Assembly (NCBI RefSeq): GCF_024294805.1
Contig: NZ_JANCLU010000007.1
Location: 140,335-204,334 of the forward strand
DNA: 64,000 nt
Reading direction: 5' to 3'
Source of the DNA: Alsobacter ponti
GTDB taxonomy: Bacteria > Pseudomonadota > Alphaproteobacteria > Rhizobiales > Beijerinckiaceae
Under the pieces are notes generated by a model. The model saw only the letters and a list, made by a program, of their open reading frames with translations. It had not been told where the DNA came from and made no database searches. The position numbers were made by a program, and so were the translations under genes. The first letter of the stretch is position 1, and each line of letters starts with the position of its first letter. This document shows positions 45,038 to 54,061 of the stretch, in pieces.

Positions 45038-46663
45038 CTAGATCTCCTCTGGCGCCATGGCGATGGCGCCGCAGGGGCATTCGGCGGCGCACATGCCGCA
45101 GCCCTTGCAGAAATCGTAGTTGAACGCGAAGCCCTTGCCGGGGCCGAGCTTGACGACGGCGTTGTCCGGGCAGACGCCGTAGCAATTGTCGCACTCGAAG
45201 CAATTGCCGCAGGAGAGGCAGCGCCGAGCCTCGTAGAGCGCGTTGGTGGCGTCGAGCCCCTTCACCACCTCCTCGAAGGTGGAGGTCCGCGCCGCCATGG
45301 CCAGCACGGGCCGCAGCGTCTTCGGCGCCTCGCCGTAATACCAGGTGTTGAGCGTGTCGGCGGTGGCGATGTCGTGACGGCGCGCCGGCGGCGCGCTCTC
45401 GCCGCGCAGCCAGGCGTCGATGCGCCTCGCGGCCTTCTTGCCGTGGCCGACGGCGACCGTGACGGTGCGCTCGGAGGGCACCATGTCGCCCCCGGCGAAC
45501 ACGCCGGGCGCGCCGGTCATCATGTCCGGGCCGACCTGCACCACACCGTCGCGGACCTCGAGGCCCGGCACGCCGTCGAGCAGCGACAGGTCGACGTCCT
45601 GGCCGAGCGCGAGCACGACGGTGTCGGCCTCCAGCGTCTCCACCTCGCCCGTCGGCTGCGGGAAGCCGGTCTCGTCGAGGCGCATCTTCTCGACCGTGAC
45701 GGCGCCGGGCTCGACGGAGCGGATCGTCGACAGCCATTTCATCATCACGCCTTCCTCGATGGCCTCCTCCACCTCGAAGTCGTGCGCGGGCATGCGCTCG
45801 CGGGTGCGGCGATAGACGATCACCGCGTCCTCGGCTCCCAGGCGGCGCGCCGTGCGCGCGACGTCCAGCGCGGTGTTGCCGCCGCCATAGACGATCACGC
45901 GCCGGCCGAGCAGCGGCTTCTCCTCGCCTTCCATGGAGCGAAGCACCTGCACGGCGTCGAGCACGCGCGCTGCCTCGCCGGCGGGGATGTAGGCGCGCCG
46001 CGCCAGATGGGCCCCGACGGCGAGGAAGGCGGCGTCGAAGCCGCCCTCCGCCATTGCGTCCGCCAGGCGCTCCACCTTGGCGTTCAGCACGATCTCGACG
46101 CCCAGGTCGCGGATGCGCTGGATCTCGGCGTCGAGCGCCTCGCGCGGCAGGCGATATTTGGGGATGCCGAAGCGCATCATGCCGCCCGCCATCGGCCCCG
46201 CCTCGCGGATGGTGACGCGATGGCCGAGCCGCGCCAGGTGGTAGGCGGCCGAGAGGCCCGACGGCCCCGCGCCGACGACCAGCACGCGCTTGCCGGAGGC
46301 GGCGGCCGGCGGGTCGAACCGCCAGCCCTTCTCGATCGCCAGGTCGCCCAGGAAACGTTCGACCGAGTTGATGCCGACGGCCGTGTCGAGCGCCTTGCGG
46401 TTGCAGGCGTTCTCGCACGGGTGGTAGCAGACGCGCCCCATCACCGCCGGAAGCGGGTTGTTCTCGACGAGCTTGCGCCAGGCCGCCTCGTAGTCGCCCG
46501 CCTCGGCGAAGGCGAGCCAACCCTGGATGTCCTCGCCGGCCGGGCAGGCGTCATTACACGGCGGCAGGCGCGTCACATACTCCGGGCGCAGCGTGCGCCA
46601 CGAGCCGGTGTGGTTGACCAGCGAGGTGCCGAGGTCGAGCGTGATCGCGAAGGGATGGTCCAT
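45038..46663 (-). CDS. GltD-like NAD(P)H:acceptor oxidoreductase fused to a 2[4Fe-4S] ferredoxin domain
   Basis: A 541-residue protein. The N-terminal part has the GltD iron-sulfur cysteines (CNDACPAG, RVCYHPCENACNR), followed by a FAD motif VLVVGAGPSGLSAAYHLARLG and a pyridine-nucleotide motif RVIVYGGGNTALDVARTARRLG. The C-terminal ~70 residues hold two ferredoxin clusters: CLSCGNCFECDNCYGVCP and CKGCGMCAAECPCGAI. It is the last gene of the porG-porA-porB unit. It should carry electrons from the 2-oxoacid oxidoreductase to NAD(P)+, a role like the epsilon subunit PadH of phenylglyoxylate dehydrogenase, here joined to the ferredoxin-like subunit. Confidence 0.88.
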   Translation of the reverse strand: MDHPFAITLDLGTSLVNHTGSWRTLRPEYVTRLPPCNDACPAGEDIQGWLAFAEAGDYEAAWRKLVENNPLPAVMGRVCYHPCENACNRKALDTAVGINSVERFLGDLAIEKGWRFDPPAAASGKRVLVVGAGPSGLSAAYHLARLGHRVTIREAGPMAGGMMRFGIPKYRLPREALDAEIQRIRDLGVEIVLNAKVERLADAMAEGGFDAAFLAVGAHLARRAYIPAGEAARVLDAVQVLRSMEGEEKPLLGRRVIVYGGGNTALDVARTARRLGAEDAVIVYRRTRERMPAHDFEVEEAIEEGVMMKWLSTIRSVEPGAVTVEKMRLDETGFPQPTGEVETLEADTVVLALGQDVDLSLLDGVPGLEVRDGVVQVGPDMMTGAPGVFAGGDMVPSERTVTVAVGHGKKAARRIDAWLRGESAPPARRHDIATADTLNTWYYGEAPKTLRPVLAMAARTSTFEEVVKGLDATNALYEARRCLSCGNCFECDNCYGVCPDNAVVKLGPGKGFAFNYDFCKGCGMCAAECPCGAIAMAPEEI

Positions 46664-46672
46664 GGCCTCGCC

Positions 46673-47713
46673 TCACTCGTCTTCGCCGGCCGGTCCGACG
46701 AGTCCGTATTCGCGGATATTGGCGTCGCACTGCGCCTGCAGCCGGGCCAAGCGGGGGTCGTCCCGCCCGTCGCGGAACAGATGCGCGAAGCGGCGCTGGC
46801 GCTTGAGGTACTCGCGCACCGGCGTGACCCGCCGAATCTTGCGGACGTGCGTGACCACGCCGTGCTCGGCCTCGAAGATCGGATAGAGGCCGCATTCGAC
46901 CGCGAGGCGGGCGAGCAGGATCGTGTCCTGCGACGGCGCGCCCCAGCCCAACGGGCACGGCACGTCGATCTGGATGTAGCGCGCGCCGCGGATCGACATC
47001 GCCTTGGTCACCTTGCGCTCGAGGTCGTGCAGGTCGGCGACGGTGGCGGTGGCGACATAGGGAATGCCGTGCGCGACGGCGATCTTCGGCACCGACTTGC
47101 CGGTGCCGAACACGTTGCCGGGCTCCGGGCCGAGCGCCGGCGTCGTCGCGGTGCGCGCCGCCGGCGGCGTGGCCGATGAGCGCTGCACGCCGGTGTTCAT
47201 GTAGCCCTCGTTGTCGTAGCAGACGTAGAGCACGTCGTCGTTCCGCTCGAACATCCCCGAGAGGCACTGGAAGCCGATGTCGGTGGTGCCGCCGTCGCCG
47301 CCCTGGGCGAGCACGCGCACATGGGGCTTGCCCTTGACGCGCATCGCCGCCGCGACGCCAGTGGCCACCGCCGCCGCGTTGCCGAACAGCGAGTGCAGCC
47401 AGGGCAGCTGCCACGAGGTCTCCGGGTAGGGAGTCGTGAACACCTCCAGGCATCCCGTGGCGTTGACGGCGATGAGGTTGTTGCCGGTGGCGCGCATCGC
47501 CGCGTCGACGGCGTAGCGCGCGCCTAGCGCCTCGCCGCAGCCCTGGCAGGCGCGGTGGCCGCAGGTGAGCGCGTTGGAGCGGTGGGTCGAGGCCTGGACG
47601 GTGCGCTCCTCCTCGGCCACCAGCCGGTTGCCGACCGTGAACGTTCCCTTCTGGTAGTAGCGCAGCTTCTGCACGGCCTCGGCGGGCGCGGTGGCGACGT
47701 GTTGCTCGTCCAT
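46673..47713 (-). CDS. 2-oxoacid:acceptor oxidoreductase beta subunit (PorB-like)
   Basis: A 346-residue thiamine-diphosphate subunit. The motif CQGCGEALGARYAVDA, the ThDP/Mg motif GGDGGTTDIGFQCLSGMFERND and the asparagine in YDNEGYMNTGVQRSS are present. It decarboxylates a 2-oxoacid with the alpha subunit and passes electrons to iron-sulfur clusters. It starts 8 bases after the porA stop and ends 9 bases before the start of the fused oxidoreductase gene. Substrates of the family include pyruvate, 2-oxoglutarate, branched and aryl 2-oxoacids. Confidence 0.92.
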   Translation of the reverse strand: MDEQHVATAPAEAVQKLRYYQKGTFTVGNRLVAEEERTVQASTHRSNALTCGHRACQGCGEALGARYAVDAAMRATGNNLIAVNATGCLEVFTTPYPETSWQLPWLHSLFGNAAAVATGVAAAMRVKGKPHVRVLAQGGDGGTTDIGFQCLSGMFERNDDVLYVCYDNEGYMNTGVQRSSATPPAARTATTPALGPEPGNVFGTGKSVPKIAVAHGIPYVATATVADLHDLERKVTKAMSIRGARYIQIDVPCPLGWGAPSQDTILLARLAVECGLYPIFEAEHGVVTHVRKIRRVTPVREYLKRQRRFAHLFRDGRDDPRLARLQAQCDANIREYGLVGPAGEDE

Positions 47714-47721
47714 GGCGTCCC

Positions 47722-48981
47722 TCATTTCGCCTCGCGCGCCGGCTCGGCCAGCACGCGCAGGAGGTTCTCTGCCGTCGGCCCGGAGCGGCGGGTCTTGCGC
47801 GTGCGATGGATCTCGCGGCCGACGACTTGCTCGTTGAGGTCGAGGAAATGGGTGCCCTCCCACGGCGCGTCGGTCGCCTGCCTGAACAGGCGGTGCAGCG
47901 AGCGGCGGGTGATCGGCCGTCCGCCGAGCCCGGCCACGGCCGAGTGCAGGCGGGGCGGCTCGGGGAGGTTGCGCAGCGCGGCGTCGACGTCGGTGGCGAG
48001 CTGGCCGCCCATGCCGACCGCGATGCTCTTCTCCACCACTACCACGTCGCGCGCGCCGGCCAGCGCGTCGCGCAGCGCTTCGACGGGGAAGGGCCGGAAG
48101 GCGACGAGCGTGACGAGGCCGATGGCGACTCCGTCCGCGCGCATTTCGTCGATCGTGTCCTTGATGGTGCCGCACACCGAGCCCATGGCGACGACGACGA
48201 GCGCCGCGTCCTCGGTCCGATAGCGGCGCAGCAGCCCGCCCGACTCCCTGCCGAAGGCGGCGCGGAACTCCTCGGCGTAGGCGGGCAGCAGGCGCAGCGC
48301 CTGGGTCTGCTTGTAGTGGGCGAGGAAGCGCACCTCGGTGAACGCCTCCGGGCCGACCATCGCGCCGATCGAGGCGGGCTCGGCCGGGTCGAGCACCTGC
48401 ACCGGGTCGTAGGGCGGCAGGTAGGCGTCGACTTGAGCCTGGTCCGGGATGTCGACGCGCTCCACGGCGTGGGTGAGGATGAAGCCGTCGACGCACACCA
48501 TCGCCGGCATCGACAGCTCCTCGGCCAGGCGGAAGGCCTGGATGTGGAGGTCGAGCGCTTCCTGGTTGGTTTCCGCGAAGAGCTGGAGCCAGCCGGCGTC
48601 GCGCATCGACATGGCGTCGGAGTGGTCGTTCCAGATGTTGATGGGCGCGCCGATGGCCCGGTTGCCCAGCGTCATGACGATGGGCAGGCCGAGCCCCGAG
48701 GCGTTGTAGACGGCCTCGGCCATGAACAGCAGGCCCTGCGAGGCGGTGGCGGTGTAGGCGCGCGCGCCGGCGGCGGACGCGCCGATGGCCACCGACAGGG
48801 CGGCGAACTCGCTCTCGACGTTGATGAACTCGCAGTTGGCGAGGTCGCCCTCCTTCACCAGCTCGCCCAGCCGCTCGACGATGTGCGTCTGCGGGGTGAT
48901 GGGATAGGCGCAGATGACCTCCGGTCGGCACAGCGCGATGCCCTCGGCCATGGCGCGCGAACCCTCGATCTGCTTGAGCAT
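47722..48981 (-). CDS. 2-oxoacid:acceptor oxidoreductase alpha subunit (PorA-like)
   Basis: A 419-residue alpha subunit. Signature segments are AYPITPQTHIVERLGELV, the NVESEFAALSVAIGASAAGAR region that completes the ThDP site, and TATASQGLLFMAEAVY. The domain order fits PorA/KorA. The start at 48981 (MLKQIEGSRAMAEGI) is family-like; 19 more in-frame codons upstream overlap the gamma gene and are proline-rich, so they are rejected. Only 10 bases separate it from the gamma gene. Confidence 0.93.
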   Translation of the reverse strand: MLKQIEGSRAMAEGIALCRPEVICAYPITPQTHIVERLGELVKEGDLANCEFINVESEFAALSVAIGASAAGARAYTATASQGLLFMAEAVYNASGLGLPIVMTLGNRAIGAPINIWNDHSDAMSMRDAGWLQLFAETNQEALDLHIQAFRLAEELSMPAMVCVDGFILTHAVERVDIPDQAQVDAYLPPYDPVQVLDPAEPASIGAMVGPEAFTEVRFLAHYKQTQALRLLPAYAEEFRAAFGRESGGLLRRYRTEDAALVVVAMGSVCGTIKDTIDEMRADGVAIGLVTLVAFRPFPVEALRDALAGARDVVVVEKSIAVGMGGQLATDVDAALRNLPEPPRLHSAVAGLGGRPITRRSLHRLFRQATDAPWEGTHFLDLNEQVVGREIHRTRKTRRSGPTAENLLRVLAEPAREAK

Positions 48982-48991
48982 GGGCGGCTCC

Positions 48992-49576
48992 TCAGGCGGC
49001 GGCGTCGGCGGCGGCCCCGCGACGGGCCGTCTCGTCATGGGCGGCGAGCGCGGCCGCGACGTTGGCGTCGCCCACCGCGCCGCGGAACGTCTCGCGGATG
49101 GCGCGCTGGACGCTGTCGAGGTGGACGAGGCCGGTCAGGGCGGCGAAGGCGCCGAGCATGGCGGCGTTCGGCAGCGGCCGGCCGACATGCTTCTGGGCGA
49201 TCTCGCTTGCCGGCACGGCGACGGCATGCCCGCGCGGCAGCCCGGCCACGATCCCCTCGATGTGCAGGTCGGCGAAGCCGCGATTGGTGTTGACGATCAG
49301 GTAGCCGCCCGGCTTCAGCCCGGCGAAGACGTCGACGACCTTCAGCAGCGTCGGGTCCTGCACGATGACGCAGTCGGGCTCCATGATCGGTTCGCGCAGG
49401 CGGATCTCGATGTCCGCGATGCGGCAGAAGGAGACGACGGGCGCACCCATGCGCTCCGACCCGAAGCTCGGGAAGGCCTGGGCGTGCCGGCCCTCCAGGA
49501 AGGCCGCGACCGACAGCATCTCCGCGGCCGTGACGACTCCCTGGCTTCCGCGCCCGTGAATGCGAATCTGGAACAT
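48992..49576 (-). CDS. 2-oxoacid:acceptor oxidoreductase gamma subunit (PorG-like)
   Basis: A 194-residue gamma subunit, the first gene of the cluster. MFQIRIHGRGSQGVVTAAEMLS is the canonical start, with FPSFGSERMGAPVVSFCRI and the PLPNAAMLGAFAALTG region. It binds CoA in related enzymes. The order gamma-alpha-beta-flavoprotein resembles PadE-G-I-H of phenylglyoxylate dehydrogenase. The 250-base gap to the small plus-strand gene should hold the promoter. Confidence 0.92.
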   Translation of the reverse strand: MFQIRIHGRGSQGVVTAAEMLSVAAFLEGRHAQAFPSFGSERMGAPVVSFCRIADIEIRLREPIMEPDCVIVQDPTLLKVVDVFAGLKPGGYLIVNTNRGFADLHIEGIVAGLPRGHAVAVPASEIAQKHVGRPLPNAAMLGAFAALTGLVHLDSVQRAIRETFRGAVGDANVAAALAAHDETARRGAAADAAA

Positions 49577-49825
49577 GAGCCGCGCCGTCCTCCCGCGCCC
49601 GTCCGGGACGCCGGGTCTCGCGAGCCCGGTCGCCTGTCCGACGCCGGCATCGGAGCCCAGCCGGGCAAGCGCCGCCATGACATGCCTCAAGTTTTGAGCG
49701 GCCTTCGTCTCGCGCCGGCGGTACGGAATGGAGCCGACGGCGCGCGCGCGGCCTCCTGGCCGGGCCCGTGCGGAACCGTCCGGAGATCGCCGTCGTTGGC
49801 CGGGCATCGGAGTGGGGGAGCGGCT

Positions 49826-50029
49826 GTGCCGAATCGAGCGCGCTTGCACGCTGCACGTTATCTGGAGCTCGCCCTGCGGACTCCGGACAAGGCCAAGCGC
49901 GCGGCCCTGCTCAAGCTCGCCAGCGACTGGAAGGAACGCGCCGAGGCCTACGACCGGGCGAAGGGCCCGGCCAGGCAGCAGGCGGCGTCCACCGATCCCG
50001 ACACCGATCCCGACAAGACGCCGAGCTGA
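49826..50029 (+). CDS. Small conserved-type helical protein
   Basis: A 67-residue protein with a GTG start and a strong GGGGGAG site six bases upstream. The core is one amphipathic helix pair (ARYLELALRTPDKAKRAALL and LASDWKERAEAYDR), with a disordered acidic tail (STDPDTDPDKTPS). Short helical proteins of this form are frequent in Hyphomicrobiales and their role is unknown. It reads in the direction of aroE, 87 bases ahead of it. Confidence 0.7.
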   Translation: MPNRARLHAARYLELALRTPDKAKRAALLKLASDWKERAEAYDRAKGPARQQAASTDPDTDPDKTPS

Positions 50030-50116
50030 CGTCCCGTCTCCGCGAGCACTTGACGGGGCGCGCGTAGGGCTTCATGCGCAGGGCGGGTCCGTCCCGCGAC
50101 CGCAGGAGCCGCCGCA

Positions 50117-50983
50117 ATGTCCGTTTCCCAGACCGGGCCGCGCCCGAAGCGCGCCTTCGTCATCGGCCATCCCATCGCGCATTCGCGGTCGCCCATGCTG
50201 CACGGCCATTGGCTGGAGACGCTGGGCCTGGCGGGCGTCTACGAGGCGCGCGACGTGGCGCCGGAGGCGCTGCCGGCCTTCTTCGAGAACCTGCGGGCCG
50301 AGGGCTATGTGGGCGGCAACGTCACCGTCCCCCACAAGCTGGCGGTGATCCCGTTCCTCGCGGAGATCGACGAGGCCGCCCGCGCCATCGGGGCGGTCAA
50401 CACGATCTGGCTGGAGGGCGGAAGGCTGGTCGGCGGCAACACCGACGCCTACGGCTTTCTCGGCAATCTCGACCAGCTCGCGCCGGGGTGGGACGCGGCG
50501 GGCGGCGTGGCGGTGGTGCTCGGCGCGGGCGGCGCGGCTCGCGCGGCGGTCTACGCCCTGCTGTCGCGCGGCTTCGCGGTGCGGCTCGTCAACCGCACGC
50601 CGGCGACGGCGCGCGATCTCGCCGCCCATTTCGGCGAAGGCGTCACGGCCCATGACTGGACCGCCCTCCCAGCCCTGCTCCCGGAGGCGAACCTCCTCGT
50701 CAACACCACGTCGCTCGGCATGCTCGGCAAGCCGCCGCTCGACATCGACCTGACGCAGCTGAAGGCGGGAGCCGTCGTCAACGACATCGTCTACGTGCCG
50801 CTCGACACGCCTTTGCTGCGGCAGGCGCGGGCGCGCGGACTGCGCACGGTGGATGGGCTGGGCATGCTGCTGCACCAGGCGGTCGCCGGGTTCGCGCACT
50901 GGTTCGGCGTGACGCCGAGCGTGACGCCGGCGCTGCGGGCGCTGCTGGAGGCCGACATCCGCGCCAAGACGCCAGGGGCCTGA
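50117..50983 (+). CDS. aroE: Shikimate dehydrogenase
   Basis: A 288-residue NADPH-dependent enzyme that reduces 3-dehydroshikimate to shikimate in aromatic amino acid synthesis. The shikimate-binding region GHPIAHSRSPMLHGHWL, the catalytic lysine in GNVTVPHKLAV, the dinucleotide motif VVLGAGGAARAAVYALL, the NRT loop and the C-terminal DGLGMLLHQAVAGF are present. Length is usual. It is transcribed away from the por cluster and precedes a hairpin that serves the opposite strand. Confidence 0.96.
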   Translation: MSVSQTGPRPKRAFVIGHPIAHSRSPMLHGHWLETLGLAGVYEARDVAPEALPAFFENLRAEGYVGGNVTVPHKLAVIPFLAEIDEAARAIGAVNTIWLEGGRLVGGNTDAYGFLGNLDQLAPGWDAAGGVAVVLGAGGAARAAVYALLSRGFAVRLVNRTPATARDLAAHFGEGVTAHDWTALPALLPEANLLVNTTSLGMLGKPPLDIDLTQLKAGAVVNDIVYVPLDTPLLRQARARGLRTVDGLGMLLHQAVAGFAHWFGVTPSVTPALRALLEADIRAKTPGA

Positions 50984-50999
50984 AAGACGCCCGGGGCAT

Positions 51000-51029
51000 A
51001 AAAAACTCCCGGCGGAGATCCGCCGGGAG
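51000..51029 (-). terminator. Intrinsic terminator for the Gly/Tyr-rich protein gene
   Basis: Arms CTCCCGGCGGA (51006-51016) and TCCGCCGGGAG (51019-51029) form a strong hairpin (10-11 pairs, effective loop AGAT). On the minus strand it is followed by six T (complement of A at 51000-51005). It lies 26 bases past the minus-strand stop at 51055. It is a textbook Rho-independent terminator on that strand only. Confidence 0.85.
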
Positions 51030-51054
51030 GGAAGTCGCCTGGGAGGAACCAGGG

Positions 51055-51450
51055 TCAGTTGCAGACGCGGACCTTGCGCCACGCGACCACGTCGCCATAG
51101 GCGTCGTAGACCGGCTGACGCTCGCGCCAGCACTGGCGCATATAGGTCTCCTGGTTGTAGTAGGCGCCGTTATAGTAGCTCCGCGCCGGGGAGTAGCTGC
51201 GATAGGTCGGCGCGTAGTAGCCGTCGTTGTAGTAGCTGCCGGTGTAGCCGTAGCCATAGGCCGGGCGCGCCGCGCTGGCGATGGCGCCGCCGACGACGGC
51301 GCCGGCCGCGAGGCCGCCGAAGAGCGCCGCGTTGCGGCCGTCCTTCGCCTCGGCGGCGGGAGCGCCCGACATCAGTCCGGCGGCCAGCGTCACGGCGGCG
51401 AGGCCGGCGGCGAGCGTCTTGCGAGCGTTGGCGGTAAAGACGGGGGACAT
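51055..51450 (-). CDS. Exported Gly/Tyr-rich hypothetical protein
   Basis: A 131-residue protein with a signal peptide (about 1-35, ending AAEA-K), then a glycine-zipper-like hydrophobic stretch (LFGGLAAGAVVGGAIASA), a tyrosine-rich repeat-like segment (GYGYTGSYYNDGYYAP and following) and a C-terminal part with the cysteines of CWRERQ and VRVCN, likely a disulfide. Similar small envelope proteins are widespread in Hyphomicrobiales with no known function. It has its own strong terminator. Confidence 0.78.
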   Translation of the reverse strand: MSPVFTANARKTLAAGLAAVTLAAGLMSGAPAAEAKDGRNAALFGGLAAGAVVGGAIASAARPAYGYGYTGSYYNDGYYAPTYRSYSPARSYYNGAYYNQETYMRQCWRERQPVYDAYGDVVAWRKVRVCN

Positions 51451-51713
51451 GACGATCTCCTTCGATCTGGTGTCCTGAACCTAGCGGGACGGGGCTGAAC
51501 GGCCCCTGAACCCGCCGTTGTCCGCCGTTCATGTTCGTCGACGGCGGCATTCGGGGAGTTCAACAGCCTCAACGCGGCCGCGTTGCCGCCCTGCGTCGGA
51601 ATGCCGCATGGACAGGGACGCGGGTTCATGTTCGCCGAACACGCGCCGGGATTCGCCAGGGATCGGGACGAAGGAGAGGAGCCGGACGCCCCGCGCGGAG
51701 GCGTCCGGCGGGC

Positions 51714-52547
51714 TCAGTGAGCCATGAACACGGGCAGCCTGGCCGCCGAGAGGATGTGGCTGGTCGCGCCGCCGAAGATCATCTGGCGCAGCCGGCTTTG
51801 CGTGTACGCGCCCTTGACGAGCAAATCGGCGTTGAGGTTCTCGGCGAAATCGAGGATCGCCTCGCCCGCCGTCTTGCTCTTGGCGGAGATGGTCACCGGC
51901 TCCGCGTCGATCCCGTTGATGCGCAGCGTGCGCGCCATTTCCGCGCCGGTCGGCCCCGGCACGGTGCCCTCCTCGACGGTGAGCACGGTGACGCGCTTGG
52001 CCTGGTGCAGCACGGGCATGGCCAGCGCGGTGGTGCGCGCCGTCTCGGTGCTGCAGTTCCACGCGATGACGACGTTGTCGCCCAGCGTGGTCGGCGGGTC
52101 GGGCGGCGTGATGACGATCGGCCGTCCGCTTTCGAACACGACGGTTTCCAGCAGCGACAGGCGGGGGCCGCCGGCCCCGTTCATCGGGCGGCCGAGCACG
52201 GTGACGTCGAAGACGCGGGCGTGGCTGGCCACGGCGCCGTCGCCGAGCAGCGGCGGCTCGTGCCAGCCCTGGCACAGGCCTTCGCCACCGACGCGCTCGC
52301 GGGCGGGGACCTCGGCCCGGGTCATCACCGAGCTGAACATCTCGAACGCCTCGCGGGCGATGTCGCCCATGCTGCGCTGCTGTGGCGGCCAGAGAGGCAC
52401 CATCTCTCCGACGATGTAGTTGTCGAGCACCGGCAGCGTCGCCGCGCCCTCGACATAGCTGCCGAAGCGCCGCGCGAAGAGCAGCCCCGTCTCGATGATG
52501 GGGCGTGAGACTTCGGGGTCGTCCAGAGGAACGAAGACGGTTTTCAT
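51714..52547 (-). CDS. Universal stress protein (tandem-domain)
   Basis: A 277-residue protein of the UspA superfamily with two alpha/beta domains. The N-terminal half (MKTVFVPLDDPEVSRPIIET) has lost the nucleotide loop; the C-terminal half, from about residue 150, has VVIAWNCSTETARTTALAMP and ends in LLVKGAYTQSRLRQMIFGGATSHIL, which replaces the usual GxxGxxxxxxxxxG(S/T) loop. This is the family of rhizobial tandem-Usp proteins. The start at 52547 gives a canonical first strand. It is monocistronic. Confidence 0.85.
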   Translation of the reverse strand: MKTVFVPLDDPEVSRPIIETGLLFARRFGSYVEGAATLPVLDNYIVGEMVPLWPPQQRSMGDIAREAFEMFSSVMTRAEVPARERVGGEGLCQGWHEPPLLGDGAVASHARVFDVTVLGRPMNGAGGPRLSLLETVVFESGRPIVITPPDPPTTLGDNVVIAWNCSTETARTTALAMPVLHQAKRVTVLTVEEGTVPGPTGAEMARTLRINGIDAEPVTISAKSKTAGEAILDFAENLNADLLVKGAYTQSRLRQMIFGGATSHILSAARLPVFMAH

Positions 52548-52695
52548 GGGCGTCTCGACCGGGTTCGGGGCCACGTCCAAGCCGGATGCACGCGGGCGGG
52601 AGAACCCGCTCCCGCCACGGCGTCACGCGCCAGCCTGGGAATCATATCACCCTGTCGAGTCAACGCCAGACCATGCCGGCGCGATCCATGCGGCT

Positions 52696-53043
52696 TCAAC
52701 TTACCTTTTCGCAGCGGGTCCAGATCACCGAGCCCGGCTGCTGTCCGGTCGTCGCGCGCATGGTGTTTTCGTTGATCAGGAGCATCGAGACGGGGCTCCC
52801 CTCGTCGGGCTCCGCGTTGGGCACGACGTAGGAGAAGCGATGCCGCGAGTAGTCGCCCTGGGTCTTGTGTCCGCCCGGCGTCAGGATGGTGTAGCCCTCG
52901 ATGGAGAGGGTTCGGCCCTTCTCGTCGCACCAGTTGCCGTCGACGGAGTCGGCCCAGGCGGGGGCCGAAGACACCGCCAGGGCGGCCAGCGCGGCGGCGC
53001 CGGCGAGGGCGCGGAACACGGCGATCCGTTTTATCGTCGTCAT
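52696..53043 (-). CDS. Exported conserved hypothetical protein
   Basis: A 115-residue protein with a signal peptide (about 1-31, ending APAWA-D). The mature part is a small beta-rich domain with the conserved pattern GNWCDEKGRTLSIEGYTILTP and a second cysteine near the end (WTRCEKVS), probably a disulfide. I recognise the type as a periplasmic protein found in Hyphomicrobiales, but its function is unknown. The start ATG at 53043 is immediately before the signal peptide. Confidence 0.75.
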   Translation of the reverse strand: MTTIKRIAVFRALAGAAALAALAVSSAPAWADSVDGNWCDEKGRTLSIEGYTILTPGGHKTQGDYSRHRFSYVVPNAEPDEGSPVSMLLINENTMRATTGQQPGSVIWTRCEKVS

Positions 53044-53144
53044 GGCGTTCTCTCCATTGCACGCGGGAGGCGGCGCGAAGTCTAGCCCAGCGCCGGGCCT
53101 TGCCAAGCGAAGTCGCCGGAGCGGGAGCGGCGCTCGCGAAATCG

Positions 53145-53957
53145 TCAGGCGCTGGCCATGGCGTCCGGCGCGCCCGCCGGAGCATCGTCGCGGCACTCGC
53201 AGGGCGCCAGATCCGTTTCAGGCACCGCAACGGGGTGCTTGTGGTCGGCCAGCGAGAGCCAGTGGTCGAGGAAGGCGTCGAGCCAGCTTCGCACGTGCGG
53301 GTCGTGCTGGAACCACCCTTCCAGGTGCTCGTGGCGCTGCCGCGCGCCCGGCATGGCCATGCGTTCGTGCGCCCGGGTCGTCCAGCGGCACATCATGGCG
53401 TAGGTCACTTCCGGGTGGAACTGCAAGCCGTAGGCGCTCTCCCCGAACCGGATCGCCTGGTTGGGAAACAGGTCGCCGGTGGCCAGCGACACGACGCCGG
53501 AGGGCAGGTCGAAGCCCTCCCGATGCCACTGGTAGACCCAGGCCGGCCAGGGCGCGCCGATCTCCTTGGCTGCCTCCACCCCCGCCGCGGTTGGCGACAG
53601 CGGGTAATAGCCGATCTCGGCGTGGCCGTGCGGATGGGGCTCCACGCGTCCGCCGAGCTGGCGCACCATCATCTGCGCGCCGAGGCAGAGGCCGAGATAG
53701 GGCGTGCCGGACTTGAGCACGTCGCCGATCCAGTCGGTCTGCCGGCGCAGCCATTCGTGCTCGTCATTAGCGCTCATCGGGCCGCCGAACACGACCACGC
53801 CGGCATAGTCCTCGAGCGACTCCGGCAGCACGCAGCCGAGCGGCGGGCGCTTCACCTCGAGCGCGTAGCCGCGCTCGGCCAGAAGGCGGCCGACCCGGCC
53901 GGGCGTCGAATGCTCCTGATGCAGGACGATGAGGATTCGCGAGGGATGTGGGGGCAT
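53145..53957 (-). CDS. Class I glutamine amidotransferase (GMP synthase-like)
   Basis: A 270-residue stand-alone class I glutamine amidotransferase. The triad is visible: C91 in GLCLGAQ, and H181 and E183 in LQFHPEVT. The oxyanion region VVFGGPMSANDE is typical of the GuaA-like group. There is no synthase domain and no partner gene nearby, so it may hydrolyse gamma-glutamyl compounds (like the gamma-glutamyl-GABA hydrolases or carboxypeptidase-like members) or act in trans. The last 25 residues are a poorly conserved acidic tail. Confidence 0.88.
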   Translation of the reverse strand: MPPHPSRILIVLHQEHSTPGRVGRLLAERGYALEVKRPPLGCVLPESLEDYAGVVVFGGPMSANDEHEWLRRQTDWIGDVLKSGTPYLGLCLGAQMMVRQLGGRVEPHPHGHAEIGYYPLSPTAAGVEAAKEIGAPWPAWVYQWHREGFDLPSGVVSLATGDLFPNQAIRFGESAYGLQFHPEVTYAMMCRWTTRAHERMAMPGARQRHEHLEGWFQHDPHVRSWLDAFLDHWLSLADHKHPVAVPETDLAPCECRDDAPAGAPDAMASA

Positions 53958-54061
53958 GGTTCCGTCCGACCGTCACCACCGGTCAGGCACGAAGCGTGCC
54001 ACAGGCGCGACGCGTCGTCGAGGCGGTCGCGGTCGGCGCAGCCATGCAGGCCCGTCTCAAC

